A stretch of DNA of 8,132 nt from the NCBI GenBank assembly GCA_002049885.1, contig MVCS01000042.1:1-8132 (forward strand), given 5' to 3'. The position numbers were made by a program, and so were the translations under genes. This document shows, piece by piece, positions 1-6,374 of the stretch. Source of the stretch: Planctomycetales bacterium 4484_123. GTDB taxonomy: Bacteria; Planctomycetota; Phycisphaerae; SM23-33. Every line of letters begins with the position of its first letter. The stretch's first letter is position 1. Under the pieces are notes generated by a model. It made no database searches. It worked only from the letters and a program-made list of their open reading frames with translations, and had not been told where the DNA came from.

Positions 1-2814
1 GCGCCTGGAGGCCAACGGCTCCGCGGGCCCGGGGGTCATCTGCTCGCGCACGGCCCGAGTGCGGGCGCGGAGCTGCTCGACGGTGCCCTCGGCCGATGCC
101 CGCCTCGGCCTCAGCGAGCGCACCCATCCTGCCGCCCGGCGGGCCAGTGCCCGGAAGTCCACCACTACCCGGCGCACGGCCACGTCCAGCAGGAACAGGA
201 CCACCCAGGCGATGAGGAAGTAGCGACTCAGCGGCACGGCGGTATAGGGAAACTGCACGCCGGAGCGGTCAAAGAGGTCGGTCCGGTCGTCCCCGCCCGA
301 GAGCACCCGTCCCCCGGTGGCCGCCGCCACCCGGGCCAGCAGGGCCAGGTTGTCCCGCAGGTCGCGGTATTCCGGGGCGAACGGCACGGTCACGACAGTG
401 TTGACCATGCCGGTCCCGCCGTCGCGACCGGCCTTGCGATAGTGGAGGCTCACCAGGTAGCTGCCCGGCGCGCCGGCCTTGAAGGCCGCCCGGTATCGCC
501 CCGGGCCGACCTGCTGGAGGACCAGCTGCCGGGTGCGCATCTCCGGGGTGATGACCACCCCGGCGAGCTGGGCGAACTGGACGAACTGGCCGGCGGCGTC
601 CACGGCATCGACGGTGACGGTCACGTCCCGGCCCCGGAGGTCGGCATAGACCTGGCAGTCGGCGGCCTGGGAAGGCCTGCCGGCCCAGCGGACGAGCTGC
701 TCCCAGAACCGGCCGTAGCCGCCCCACTTGCCGACCCACCTGCTGGCCCAGAGCGACCCTGCGCCGCTGGTGAAGGCCGCCGTCCGTCCCAGGCCCATCT
801 GGGCGCTGGCCAGGAGCGGGTCGCCGTCGGGCGTGGTCAACACGAGCTGGGTCAGCCCGCCCTTGGGCCCGGTCAGCACGTAGCCGTCGAGCTTGGGGAA
901 CTCGCCCGGCTTGAAACCGCGAACCAGCTCGCTGAGCGGGTTGACCAGACGCGGGGCGAAGGTCTCCTCCACGATCAGGACCCGGCGCACGACCTGAGCC
1001 TCCTTGACGAATATCTGCGGCAGGATGGTCGGGTCCTTCACGTCGTAGCAACGGCCCCCGGTGGCCCGGGCGATGGCGAAGAAGTTCGCCTTGGGGAGGC
1101 CCGAGTGCGGGCAAACCAGCACCGTGGAACAGGTGATGCCGGCCTTGCGCATCTTCTTGATGAGCTGCACCTGCGGCGGCGCGGGGTCGCCGTCGGAGAT
1201 GATGATGATGTGCTTCTGGCCGGCCTTGGCCTTCATCAGGGCGTCGTAGGCGGCCTGCATGGGGACGTGGAAGTCGGGCATGTCGCCCATCTGCATGGCC
1301 CGGATCCTGGCCACGGGCGCCTTCTTGTCGCCGACCGCGGCCAGCCGGCCGGGCCGGCCCGGCAGGTCGGCCCGGGTGGGGAAGACCCAGTGCGCCCCGC
1401 CCGCGCCCCAACCGTAGTCCAGCACGCCCAGCAGGTCGTAGCGGCTGAGGGCGTTGACGGCGGCGATGGCGACCCTCTTGCCCCAGAAGTTGCCCCGCGG
1501 CATCTCGCAGGCGTGCATGATCAGCACCAGCGCCCCCCGCGGCATCTGCTTCTTCTGCGGCGGGTCGGGGTCCACCGGCAGCACCGACGCCAGCGGCGAG
1601 CCGATCCACCCCCCCGCCCCGAACGACCTGGGTCCGCCCACCATCACCAAGCCCCCGCCCAGCCGGCGCACGTACCGCACCAGCATCTCCTGCTGGCGGT
1701 AGGTGAAGTCCGCCTGCTCGGTGTTGACCAGCACCACCGCGTCGGTGGCCAGCAGCCCGGCCAGCGAGTCGGGAAAGCTCCCCGGCGGGCAGTGCCGCAC
1801 GTCCAGCCCGGCGGCGCGCAAGACGCCCAGCAGGTGCTCGGCGTCCTGCAACCGGCCCACCACCAGCACGTGGCCCGGCCCGGCCACGCAGGTCACCGCC
1901 GAGACGCGGTTGTTGCGTTCCAGTTGGTCCTGCCGCGGATCGTCGGCCTTGAAAGTGCACTCGAAGCGGAGGACGCCGCGCTCCGGCAGCGGCAGCGAGA
2001 TGGTGCGGACGTTGGTCCCCGGCTTGAGCAGCACGGGCATGGCCAGCCCGGGACCGGCCGGGTCCAGGTCCACGGGCCGGCCGTTGAGGCTCAATGTGAG
2101 CCGGCCCGAGACCTCCTCGGGCGAGGTGGAACTCAGCACGAACCGCAGGGGAATGGTCTGGCCGCTGCGGGCGGCGGGCGGGGCCACCAGCCGTTTGAAG
2201 ACCACCTCGCGCCGGTGATGGTAGCGCAGCGGCAGCACGTCGATGGGTATCTTGTTGGCCGCCGCCACGCGGGCCACCTCGGCCAGGTCGCCCCGGGTCT
2301 CGTTGCCGTCGCTGATGAGCAGCACCCGCGTGCCCGTGGTCGGCGGGGCGATGGCCATGCCCAACTGCACCCCCTCGGCCAGGGCCGACTCGCTGCCGAC
2401 CAGGTGGACGTTGCGCAGCGGCACCTCCGTCGCTGACGACGGCAGCCGGGTGATCATGGCGGTCTCGGCCACGTCCACCACCGCCAGCCGGTCGCCCGGG
2501 GGCTTGTCCCGCACCGCCCGCGCCAGGTACTCCAGGGCCCGCCGCCGGAGGGGCTCCGGCACCGAGCCGCTGCGGTCGAATACCACGATGAGGCTCAGGT
2601 CCTTCTGGCTCTGCGTGGCCATGGGGCGGGCCAGCGCCACGGCCAGAACCGCCACCACCAGCGCGCGGAGCACCACGGCCGACCAGCGCCGCGCCCGGCC
2701 AAGCTGGCCCAGGCTGCGCAGCGCCAGCCACACCACCGGCACCACCAGCAGCCCGCCCAGCAGCCACAGCGGACGAGCAAAGCGAAGCCCATATGTCGCA
2801 GTCAGAAGTCCCAT
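1..2814 (-). CDS. Membrane vWA protein with GATase-like domain (C-terminus beyond window)
   Basis: Partial, at least 938 residues, open through base 1. Hydrophobic segments lie at about 17-36 and 48-66, with a basic loop between them as in BatA-type proteins. A first vWA domain runs from about 73 to 200, with intact MIDAS FDRSGS (79-84, D-x-S-x-S) and LLISDGNETRGD (165-176). A CARDB-like Ig stretch follows at about 205-300. A GATase1-like fold is at about 315-415 (HVLVVGR; GGGLVMVGGPRSFGAGG at 386-402) with no nucleophile Cys at the elbow. A second vWA-like domain spans about 427-600 (HIIIISDGD, 535-543), but its MIDAS is replaced by HACEM (434-438). The GLGRTAAFTSGAG block (674-686) and a last membrane span near 866-882 are followed by a basic tail. 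Start ATG at 2814 overlaps the previous gene by 13 bp, suggesting translational coupling; no strong Shine-Dalgarno is present. Function in these families is poorly known; an envelope assembly role is inferred. Confidence 0.88.
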   Translation of the reverse strand, partial: MGLLTATYGLRFARPLWLLGGLLVVPVVWLALRSLGQLGRARRWSAVVLRALVVAVLAVALARPMATQSQKDLSLIVVFDRSGSVPEPLRRRALEYLARAVRDKPPGDRLAVVDVAETAMITRLPSSATEVPLRNVHLVGSESALAEGVQLGMAIAPPTTGTRVLLISDGNETRGDLAEVARVAAANKIPIDVLPLRYHHRREVVFKRLVAPPAARSGQTIPLRFVLSSTSPEEVSGRLTLSLNGRPVDLDPAGPGLAMPVLLKPGTNVRTISLPLPERGVLRFECTFKADDPRQDQLERNNRVSAVTCVAGPGHVLVVGRLQDAEHLLGVLRAAGLDVRHCPPGSFPDSLAGLLATDAVVLVNTEQADFTYRQQEMLVRYVRRLGGGLVMVGGPRSFGAGGWIGSPLASVLPVDPDPPQKKQMPRGALVLIMHACEMPRGNFWGKRVAIAAVNALSRYDLLGVLDYGWGAGGAHWVFPTRADLPGRPGRLAAVGDKKAPVARIRAMQMGDMPDFHVPMQAAYDALMKAKAGQKHIIIISDGDPAPPQVQLIKKMRKAGITCSTVLVCPHSGLPKANFFAIARATGGRCYDVKDPTILPQIFVKEAQVVRRVLIVEETFAPRLVNPLSELVRGFKPGEFPKLDGYVLTGPKGGLTQLVLTTPDGDPLLASAQMGLGRTAAFTSGAGSLWASRWVGKWGGYGRFWEQLVRWAGRPSQAADCQVYADLRGRDVTVTVDAVDAAGQFVQFAQLAGVVITPEMRTRQLVLQQVGPGRYRAAFKAGAPGSYLVSLHYRKAGRDGGTGMVNTVVTVPFAPEYRDLRDNLALLARVAAATGGRVLSGGDDRTDLFDRSGVQFPYTAVPLSRYFLIAWVVLFLLDVAVRRVVVDFRALARRAAGWVRSLRPRRASAEGTVEQLRARTRAVREQMTPGPAEPLASRR

Positions 2815-3662
2815 ACCTGCAGCCGGTTGTTACCGCCGTCCACTATAATGGCTCGCCCGCGGCTGTCTATCGCCACGCCCCAGGGGCAGGCCAGTCGCCC
2901 CAGCCGCCGGCCCGGGCCGCCCCAGGTGCCCAGGGACTCACCGGCCGGACTGAACAACTGCAACCGGTTGTTGCCGTACTCGCAGACCAACAGCTCGCCT
3001 CGCCGCCGCAGGGCCAGGTCGTACGGATACCGCAGCCGGCCACGCCCCGCCCCCGGCGAGCCCATGCTGCCCAGCAGCCTTCCGGTGAGTGTATAGATGA
3101 CGATACGGTGATTGGCGGCGTCGGCCACGTACAGCCGGCCACGGCGGCCGTCCACGGCCAGGGCGGCGGGCCGGGAGAACTGTCCCGGGCCCGACCCGGG
3201 CGACCCGAAGCTCGCCAGGAACCGCCCCCCCGGCGAGAAGATGCTCACCCGGTCGTTGCCGCCATACTCGCTGACGTACATCCGCCCGTCCGGGCCGAAG
3301 GCCACGTCCGTGGGAAATATGAAGCGTCCCGGCCCGGTGCCGAACCGGCCGATGGTCCGCAGCAGCTCACCGGCCGGCGAGAACACCACCACGCGGTGGT
3401 AGTGCGTGTCGGCCACGTACAGGTTGCCGTCCGGGCCGACGGTCAGCCCGGTGGGCTTGCCCGCGGCGGTGGCGGGCATGCGGAACTCGCCCAGCCACCG
3501 GCCCCGCCGCGAGAGATGCTGTATCCGCCCGGTCTTGTCCACCACGTAGAAGCTGTCATCGGCAGCGACCGCGATGGCGCGCGGATAGATGAACTCGCAC
3601 CGGCCCCGGCCCGTCCGGCCAATGGCGGCCCGGACCTTCGGCTCGCCGTCACCGGAGCCACA
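2802..3662 (-). other. NHL propeller domain with lipobox at its N-terminus
   Basis: This is the C-terminal part (residues 524-809) of the fusion protein. It begins at the Cys of the lipobox (TGT, 3662-3660). The six blades share the pattern P-x-x-(I/L/V)-A-V-x-x-x-G-x-(L/M)-Y-V-(A/S)-(D/E)-x-x-x-(H/D)-R-(I/V). Blade 1 is the most divergent (FYVVDKTGRIQHLS). This type of propeller is normally a stand-alone lipoprotein or periplasmic protein. A GTG at 3737 (residue 499) or a TTG at 3731 (residue 501) could start a separate lipoprotein with a basic n-region, short hydrophobic core and LAGC, but neither has a clear ribosome-binding site. Without a stop codon ahead of them, these would be internal starts, not a second gene. 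Confidence 0.8.
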
Positions 3663-5231
3663 GCCCGCCAAGGCAAGCAGCACCAGGCAGGCCACCACCG
3701 GCGCCGACGACGCCCGCCGCAGCAGCCCCAACAGCACCGCCAGCAGGCCCCACAGCAACAGGTACGCGCCCACCAGCACCAGGCACGACGCGATCACCTG
3801 CTGTTCCGAGAGGTAGTGCATCTGATTGACCAGACGCTGGGCGAAGGTGCCCGCCCCCGCCGGCAGCACCACCATTGTGGCCGACAGCTCCGTCATCCCG
3901 AACATCACCACCGCCAGACCCACGCCGACAGCGGCGGCCCAGCTCCTCGGCAGGTGCACGTGCCACCAGGTCCGCGGCCACGATGCACCGTCCACCGACG
4001 CCATCTCGCCCAACCGCCCAGAGGCCGAATCGCCCACCACGGCCAGGCCCACCAGCGACAGGCCGGCGAACCGCGCCGCCAGCGCCGCCGAGACCAACAT
4101 CCATCCACCGCCCGGGCCCGTCCCCAGGCCCGCCAGGCAGGCCAGCCTCAACAGGCCCACGCCGATGACCGAGCCCGGCAGGAAGGCCGCCAGGAGGATC
4201 GTCACCTGCATCAGCACGGCCAGGGCGGCCCCGGCCCGGCCCGCACGCCGAAGGCCCAGCGCCGAGGCGGCCATCCACATCGCACCGGCGGAGCCCACCA
4301 CCGCCGTCAGCGCCGAGACCGCCAGCTCCTCACAGTGTACCGCCAGGAACTGCCCGAACGCCCCCCCGCCGGTCACGCCCGCCACAAGCAGCCCCAGCGG
4401 CGCAGCCAGAGACAGCCCCGCCAAGACCGCCAGCATCGCCCACCGCAGCCAGCCCTGCCTGAACCGAGGCGGACCCGTCGGCACGCGCGTGGACCAGTCC
4501 GCAGCCTCCCGCCACAGCAGCAGGGCCGCCGCCGCCGAGGCCAGCACCATGGGCCAGGCCGCCCGGGCCACGGCCGACGACGAGCCGGTCCACTCGTACA
4601 GCACCGCCAGCTCCGTGCCCAGCGTCCGCACCCCGGCCAGGTGGAAGGTCCCGAACTCCGACAGGCAAAGCACGAAGCACACGGCAAAGGCCAGCGCCGC
4701 CGGCCGGCGCAGCAAGGGCCAGAGCACGTGCCGGAAGCGCCCCGCCGGCTTCGCCTCCAGATGGGCGCTGCTCAGCACGTCCGCATCCAGCCCGCGCCAG
4801 CCCTGGGCCAGCAGCAGGGCCGCCAGCGGCCAGTACCACAGCACCAGCACCGCTGCCGAGGTGGCCGCCCCCGCGGCCTGAGCGGCCGGGGGCCTGTCGG
4901 CCAGGTACGCCCCCAGCGCAGTCGTCGGGCTCAGCAGCAGGGCCCAGGCGTAGTACAGCACGTAGCGGGGCAGCAGCAGTGGCAGCAGCAACAGGCCCAG
5001 CAGGACCGACCGGCCACGCCGGGCCGTGCCCAGCAGCCGACCCGGCACCCAGCCCAGCAGCACCGCCACGCCGGCCAGGGCCGCGGCAAGCAGGAAGGAC
5101 TTCAGGGTCATCGCCCCCAGGGCCAGCCCCGGCGCCGAGGTTGGTGCCGAGACATCGGGAAACGCATACAGCACCACCAGCGGCGAGACCACCAGCACGC
5201 CCCAGGCCGCCACGCCCGGGGCCGACAGCAA
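2802..5231 (-). CDS. FbpB-type ABC permease fused to six-bladed NHL propeller
   Basis: 809 aa in one uninterrupted frame. Residues 1-505 form a complete two-domain importer permease of the FbpB/ThiP class with about 12 hydrophobic spans. Each half has an EAA-like loop for docking the ATPase: about 153-174 (SSAHLEAKPAG...VLWPLL) and 408-430 (GEMASVDGASW...HLPRS). A short basic loop (LLRRASS) then leads to hydrophobic residues 510-523 and a perfect lipobox LAGC (Cys524). Residues 533-809 are six NHL repeats, with YVAD/YVSEYGGNDR-type blades starting near 547, 594, 638, 687, 735 and 782. The protein stops in the last blade, so the strand at 533-542 probably closes the ring. With 12 spans and both ends inside, the extra segment would carry the propeller outside. 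The start codon is TTG; no better start lies just upstream, so the first few residues are uncertain. The propeller could bind a partner protein or ligand, but its role is unknown. Confidence 0.87.
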   Translation of the reverse strand: MLSAPGVAAWGVLVVSPLVVLYAFPDVSAPTSAPGLALGAMTLKSFLLAAALAGVAVLLGWVPGRLLGTARRGRSVLLGLLLLPLLLPRYVLYYAWALLLSPTTALGAYLADRPPAAQAAGAATSAAVLVLWYWPLAALLLAQGWRGLDADVLSSAHLEAKPAGRFRHVLWPLLRRPAALAFAVCFVLCLSEFGTFHLAGVRTLGTELAVLYEWTGSSSAVARAAWPMVLASAAAALLLWREAADWSTRVPTGPPRFRQGWLRWAMLAVLAGLSLAAPLGLLVAGVTGGGAFGQFLAVHCEELAVSALTAVVGSAGAMWMAASALGLRRAGRAGAALAVLMQVTILLAAFLPGSVIGVGLLRLACLAGLGTGPGGGWMLVSAALAARFAGLSLVGLAVVGDSASGRLGEMASVDGASWPRTWWHVHLPRSWAAAVGVGLAVVMFGMTELSATMVVLPAGAGTFAQRLVNQMHYLSEQQVIASCLVLVGAYLLLWGLLAVLLGLLRRASSAPVVACLVLLALAGCGSGDGEPKVRAAIGRTGRGRCEFIYPRAIAVAADDSFYVVDKTGRIQHLSRRGRWLGEFRMPATAAGKPTGLTVGPDGNLYVADTHYHRVVVFSPAGELLRTIGRFGTGPGRFIFPTDVAFGPDGRMYVSEYGGNDRVSIFSPGGRFLASFGSPGSGPGQFSRPAALAVDGRRGRLYVADAANHRIVIYTLTGRLLGSMGSPGAGRGRLRYPYDLALRRRGELLVCEYGNNRLQLFSPAGESLGTWGGPGRRLGRLACPWGVAIDSRGRAIIVDGGNNRLQVWDF

Positions 5232-5254
5232 CCAGACTGACCGCCCCGGGCGGC

Positions 5255-6289
5255 TCAGCGGAGGATCTCCCGCGCCGCGCGGACGGCTTCGGCCAGCCGA
5301 TCCGCCACCGCCTGGTAGTCCACCTTCAAGACCCGCGGTATGCGGTATTGCTCGAAGCGCCCGGCCAGCGAGGCCCGTACCGGCGTGTTGTGCGAGTCGC
5401 TGCGGGCCAGCATCTCCTCGACCCGCGCCGAGAGCAGGAAGGCGACCAGGGCCTTGGCCTCCGCGGGGCGGGCAGCGCCGCGAACCAGGGCCACGGTGTT
5501 GGGGATGACCAGCACCCCGTCACCGCCCTGGTCGAGGAAGTTCATCGCCACCGGCCAGCCATTGCGCCGGGCGGCGTACACGTCGTCCGTGTCGGTCAGG
5601 CAGATGTCGGCCTGTCCGCGCGCCACGGAGCGCACGGCGCTGGAGTTGCCGTCCACCAGCCGGATGCCGTTGGCCTTCAGGCCGCGGAGGATCTCCCGGG
5701 CCCGCTTCGGCCCGTAGTGGACGAACCAACTGGCCACGTCCCCGCCGGTGGTGCCGAACTCCGGTGCGGCCATGACCAACCGCCCGCGCCACTTGGACTC
5801 AAGCAGGTCCTCCAGCCTGCGGGGTGCCTCCTCCGGCCGCACCCGGCGAGTGTTGTAGGCGATGACCCGGGCACGCAGGGCAAAACCGTGCCAGCGCCGC
5901 TGCGGGTCAGCGAACTGGGCGGGCAGGTCCTGGGCGGCCTGGGGCAGGTGGGGCTCCAACAGGCCCTCGCGGGCCAGCCGGATGGTGTAGAAGACCTCCG
6001 ACGACCAGAACACATCGGCCGCCGGCCGGCCCGAGCGGGCCTCGCTCCGCAGCCGCTGCACCAGGCCCACCGTCTTGCTGGCCTCGGTGTCGTAGCGGGC
6101 CAGGACCTTTATGCCCGTGTGCCTCTCGAAGGCGGCCACCACGGGCTCGGCGATGTTCTGGTCCACCGAACAGTACAGCACCACCTGCCGGCCCCGCGAG
6201 CGGGCACCGCGCCGACAGGACGCACCGAGCCCGGCCAGCAGGATGCACGTCAATGCCGCCAGTGGTATGCCCAGGCGCCTGTGCAGCAT
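5255..6289 (-). CDS. ABC transporter substrate-binding lipoprotein, FbpA/FutA-like
   Basis: Periplasmic receptor of a binding-protein-dependent importer, 344 aa, usual family length. The signal sequence has a basic start (MLHRR), a hydrophobic core and lipobox LGASC, giving lipidated Cys25. Mature-domain landmarks are VVLYCSVDQ (36-44), the ADVFWSSE block (91-98), FGTTGGDVASW (178-188) and DGNSSAVRSVARGQADICLTDTDD (213-236, shown here only to mark the block). In ferric-binding FbpA proteins iron is held by an adjacent Tyr pair. Here the comparable stretch reads TDTDD-V-Y, with one Tyr (238) and no pair, so iron as substrate is not secured; another metal, an anion or a small organic ligand is possible. 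Start ATG at 6289 has a weak GGGA about 9 nt upstream. It ends 23 bp before the permease gene, the usual receptor-permease order. Family call strong, substrate uncertain. Confidence 0.9.
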   Translation of the reverse strand: MLHRRLGIPLAALTCILLAGLGASCRRGARSRGRQVVLYCSVDQNIAEPVVAAFERHTGIKVLARYDTEASKTVGLVQRLRSEARSGRPAADVFWSSEVFYTIRLAREGLLEPHLPQAAQDLPAQFADPQRRWHGFALRARVIAYNTRRVRPEEAPRRLEDLLESKWRGRLVMAAPEFGTTGGDVASWFVHYGPKRAREILRGLKANGIRLVDGNSSAVRSVARGQADICLTDTDDVYAARRNGWPVAMNFLDQGGDGVLVIPNTVALVRGAARPAEAKALVAFLLSARVEEMLARSDSHNTPVRASLAGRFEQYRIPRVLKVDYQAVADRLAEAVRAAREILR

Positions 6290-6318
6290 GACAGTTTTCC
6301 CGAGCCAAGGTCCGCAGC

Positions 6319-6342
6319 CGGCGCGGCGCCCAGGTCGCGCCG
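6319..6342 (-). repeat. Second GC-rich inverted repeat ahead of the binding-protein gene
   Basis: The arms CGGCGCG (6319-6325) and CGCGCCG (6336-6342) are perfect 7-bp complements around a 10-nt loop. It lies only 5 nt from the first repeat, so the 85-bp gap (6290-6374) holds two tandem stems. The remaining 29 nt to the start codon include the weak GGGA ribosome-binding candidate. No promoter-like -35/-10 pair was found in this gap. Confidence 0.4.
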
Positions 6343-6347
6343 CAACT

Positions 6348-6370
6348 CCGGCCGACCGCCCCCCGGCCGG
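6348..6370 (-). repeat. GC-rich inverted repeat just after the coiled-coil gene
   Basis: The arms CCGGCCG (6348-6354) and CGGCCGG (6364-6370) are perfect 7-bp complements around a 9-nt loop. The repeat begins 4 nt past the stop codon of the coiled-coil gene. No T-run follows on the minus strand, so it is not a classic intrinsic terminator. It may be an RNA hairpin that stabilises or partially attenuates the message, or a chance product of high GC. Confidence 0.4.
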
Positions 6371-6374
6371 CCCG

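Noticed and set aside
442..2436. Long plus-strand open frame of 664 codons
   Set aside because: It is antisense to the vWA gene, with composition dominated by His, Gln, Gly, Ala and Arg and no recognisable domain; a shadow of the opposite strand.
269..2767. Long minus-strand open frame of 832 codons over the vWA gene
   Set aside because: Its product is low-complexity Gly/Ala/Arg/Pro with no domains. The neighbouring frame starting at 2814 gives clear vWA motifs and stays open to the window edge, so this is a GC-driven shadow.
2844..2849. Perfect TATAAT on the plus strand
   Set aside because: It lies inside the minus-strand propeller coding region. The nearest -35-like TTGTTA is only 11 nt away, and no plus-strand gene follows it.
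2793..5240. Long plus-strand open frame of 815 codons
   Set aside because: It mirrors the permease-propeller gene almost end to end and encodes Pro/Gln/Arg/His-rich low-complexity sequence.
6319..6370. Intrinsic transcription terminator in the 85-bp gap
   Set aside because: The stems are GC-rich, but no T-run follows either one on the minus strand.
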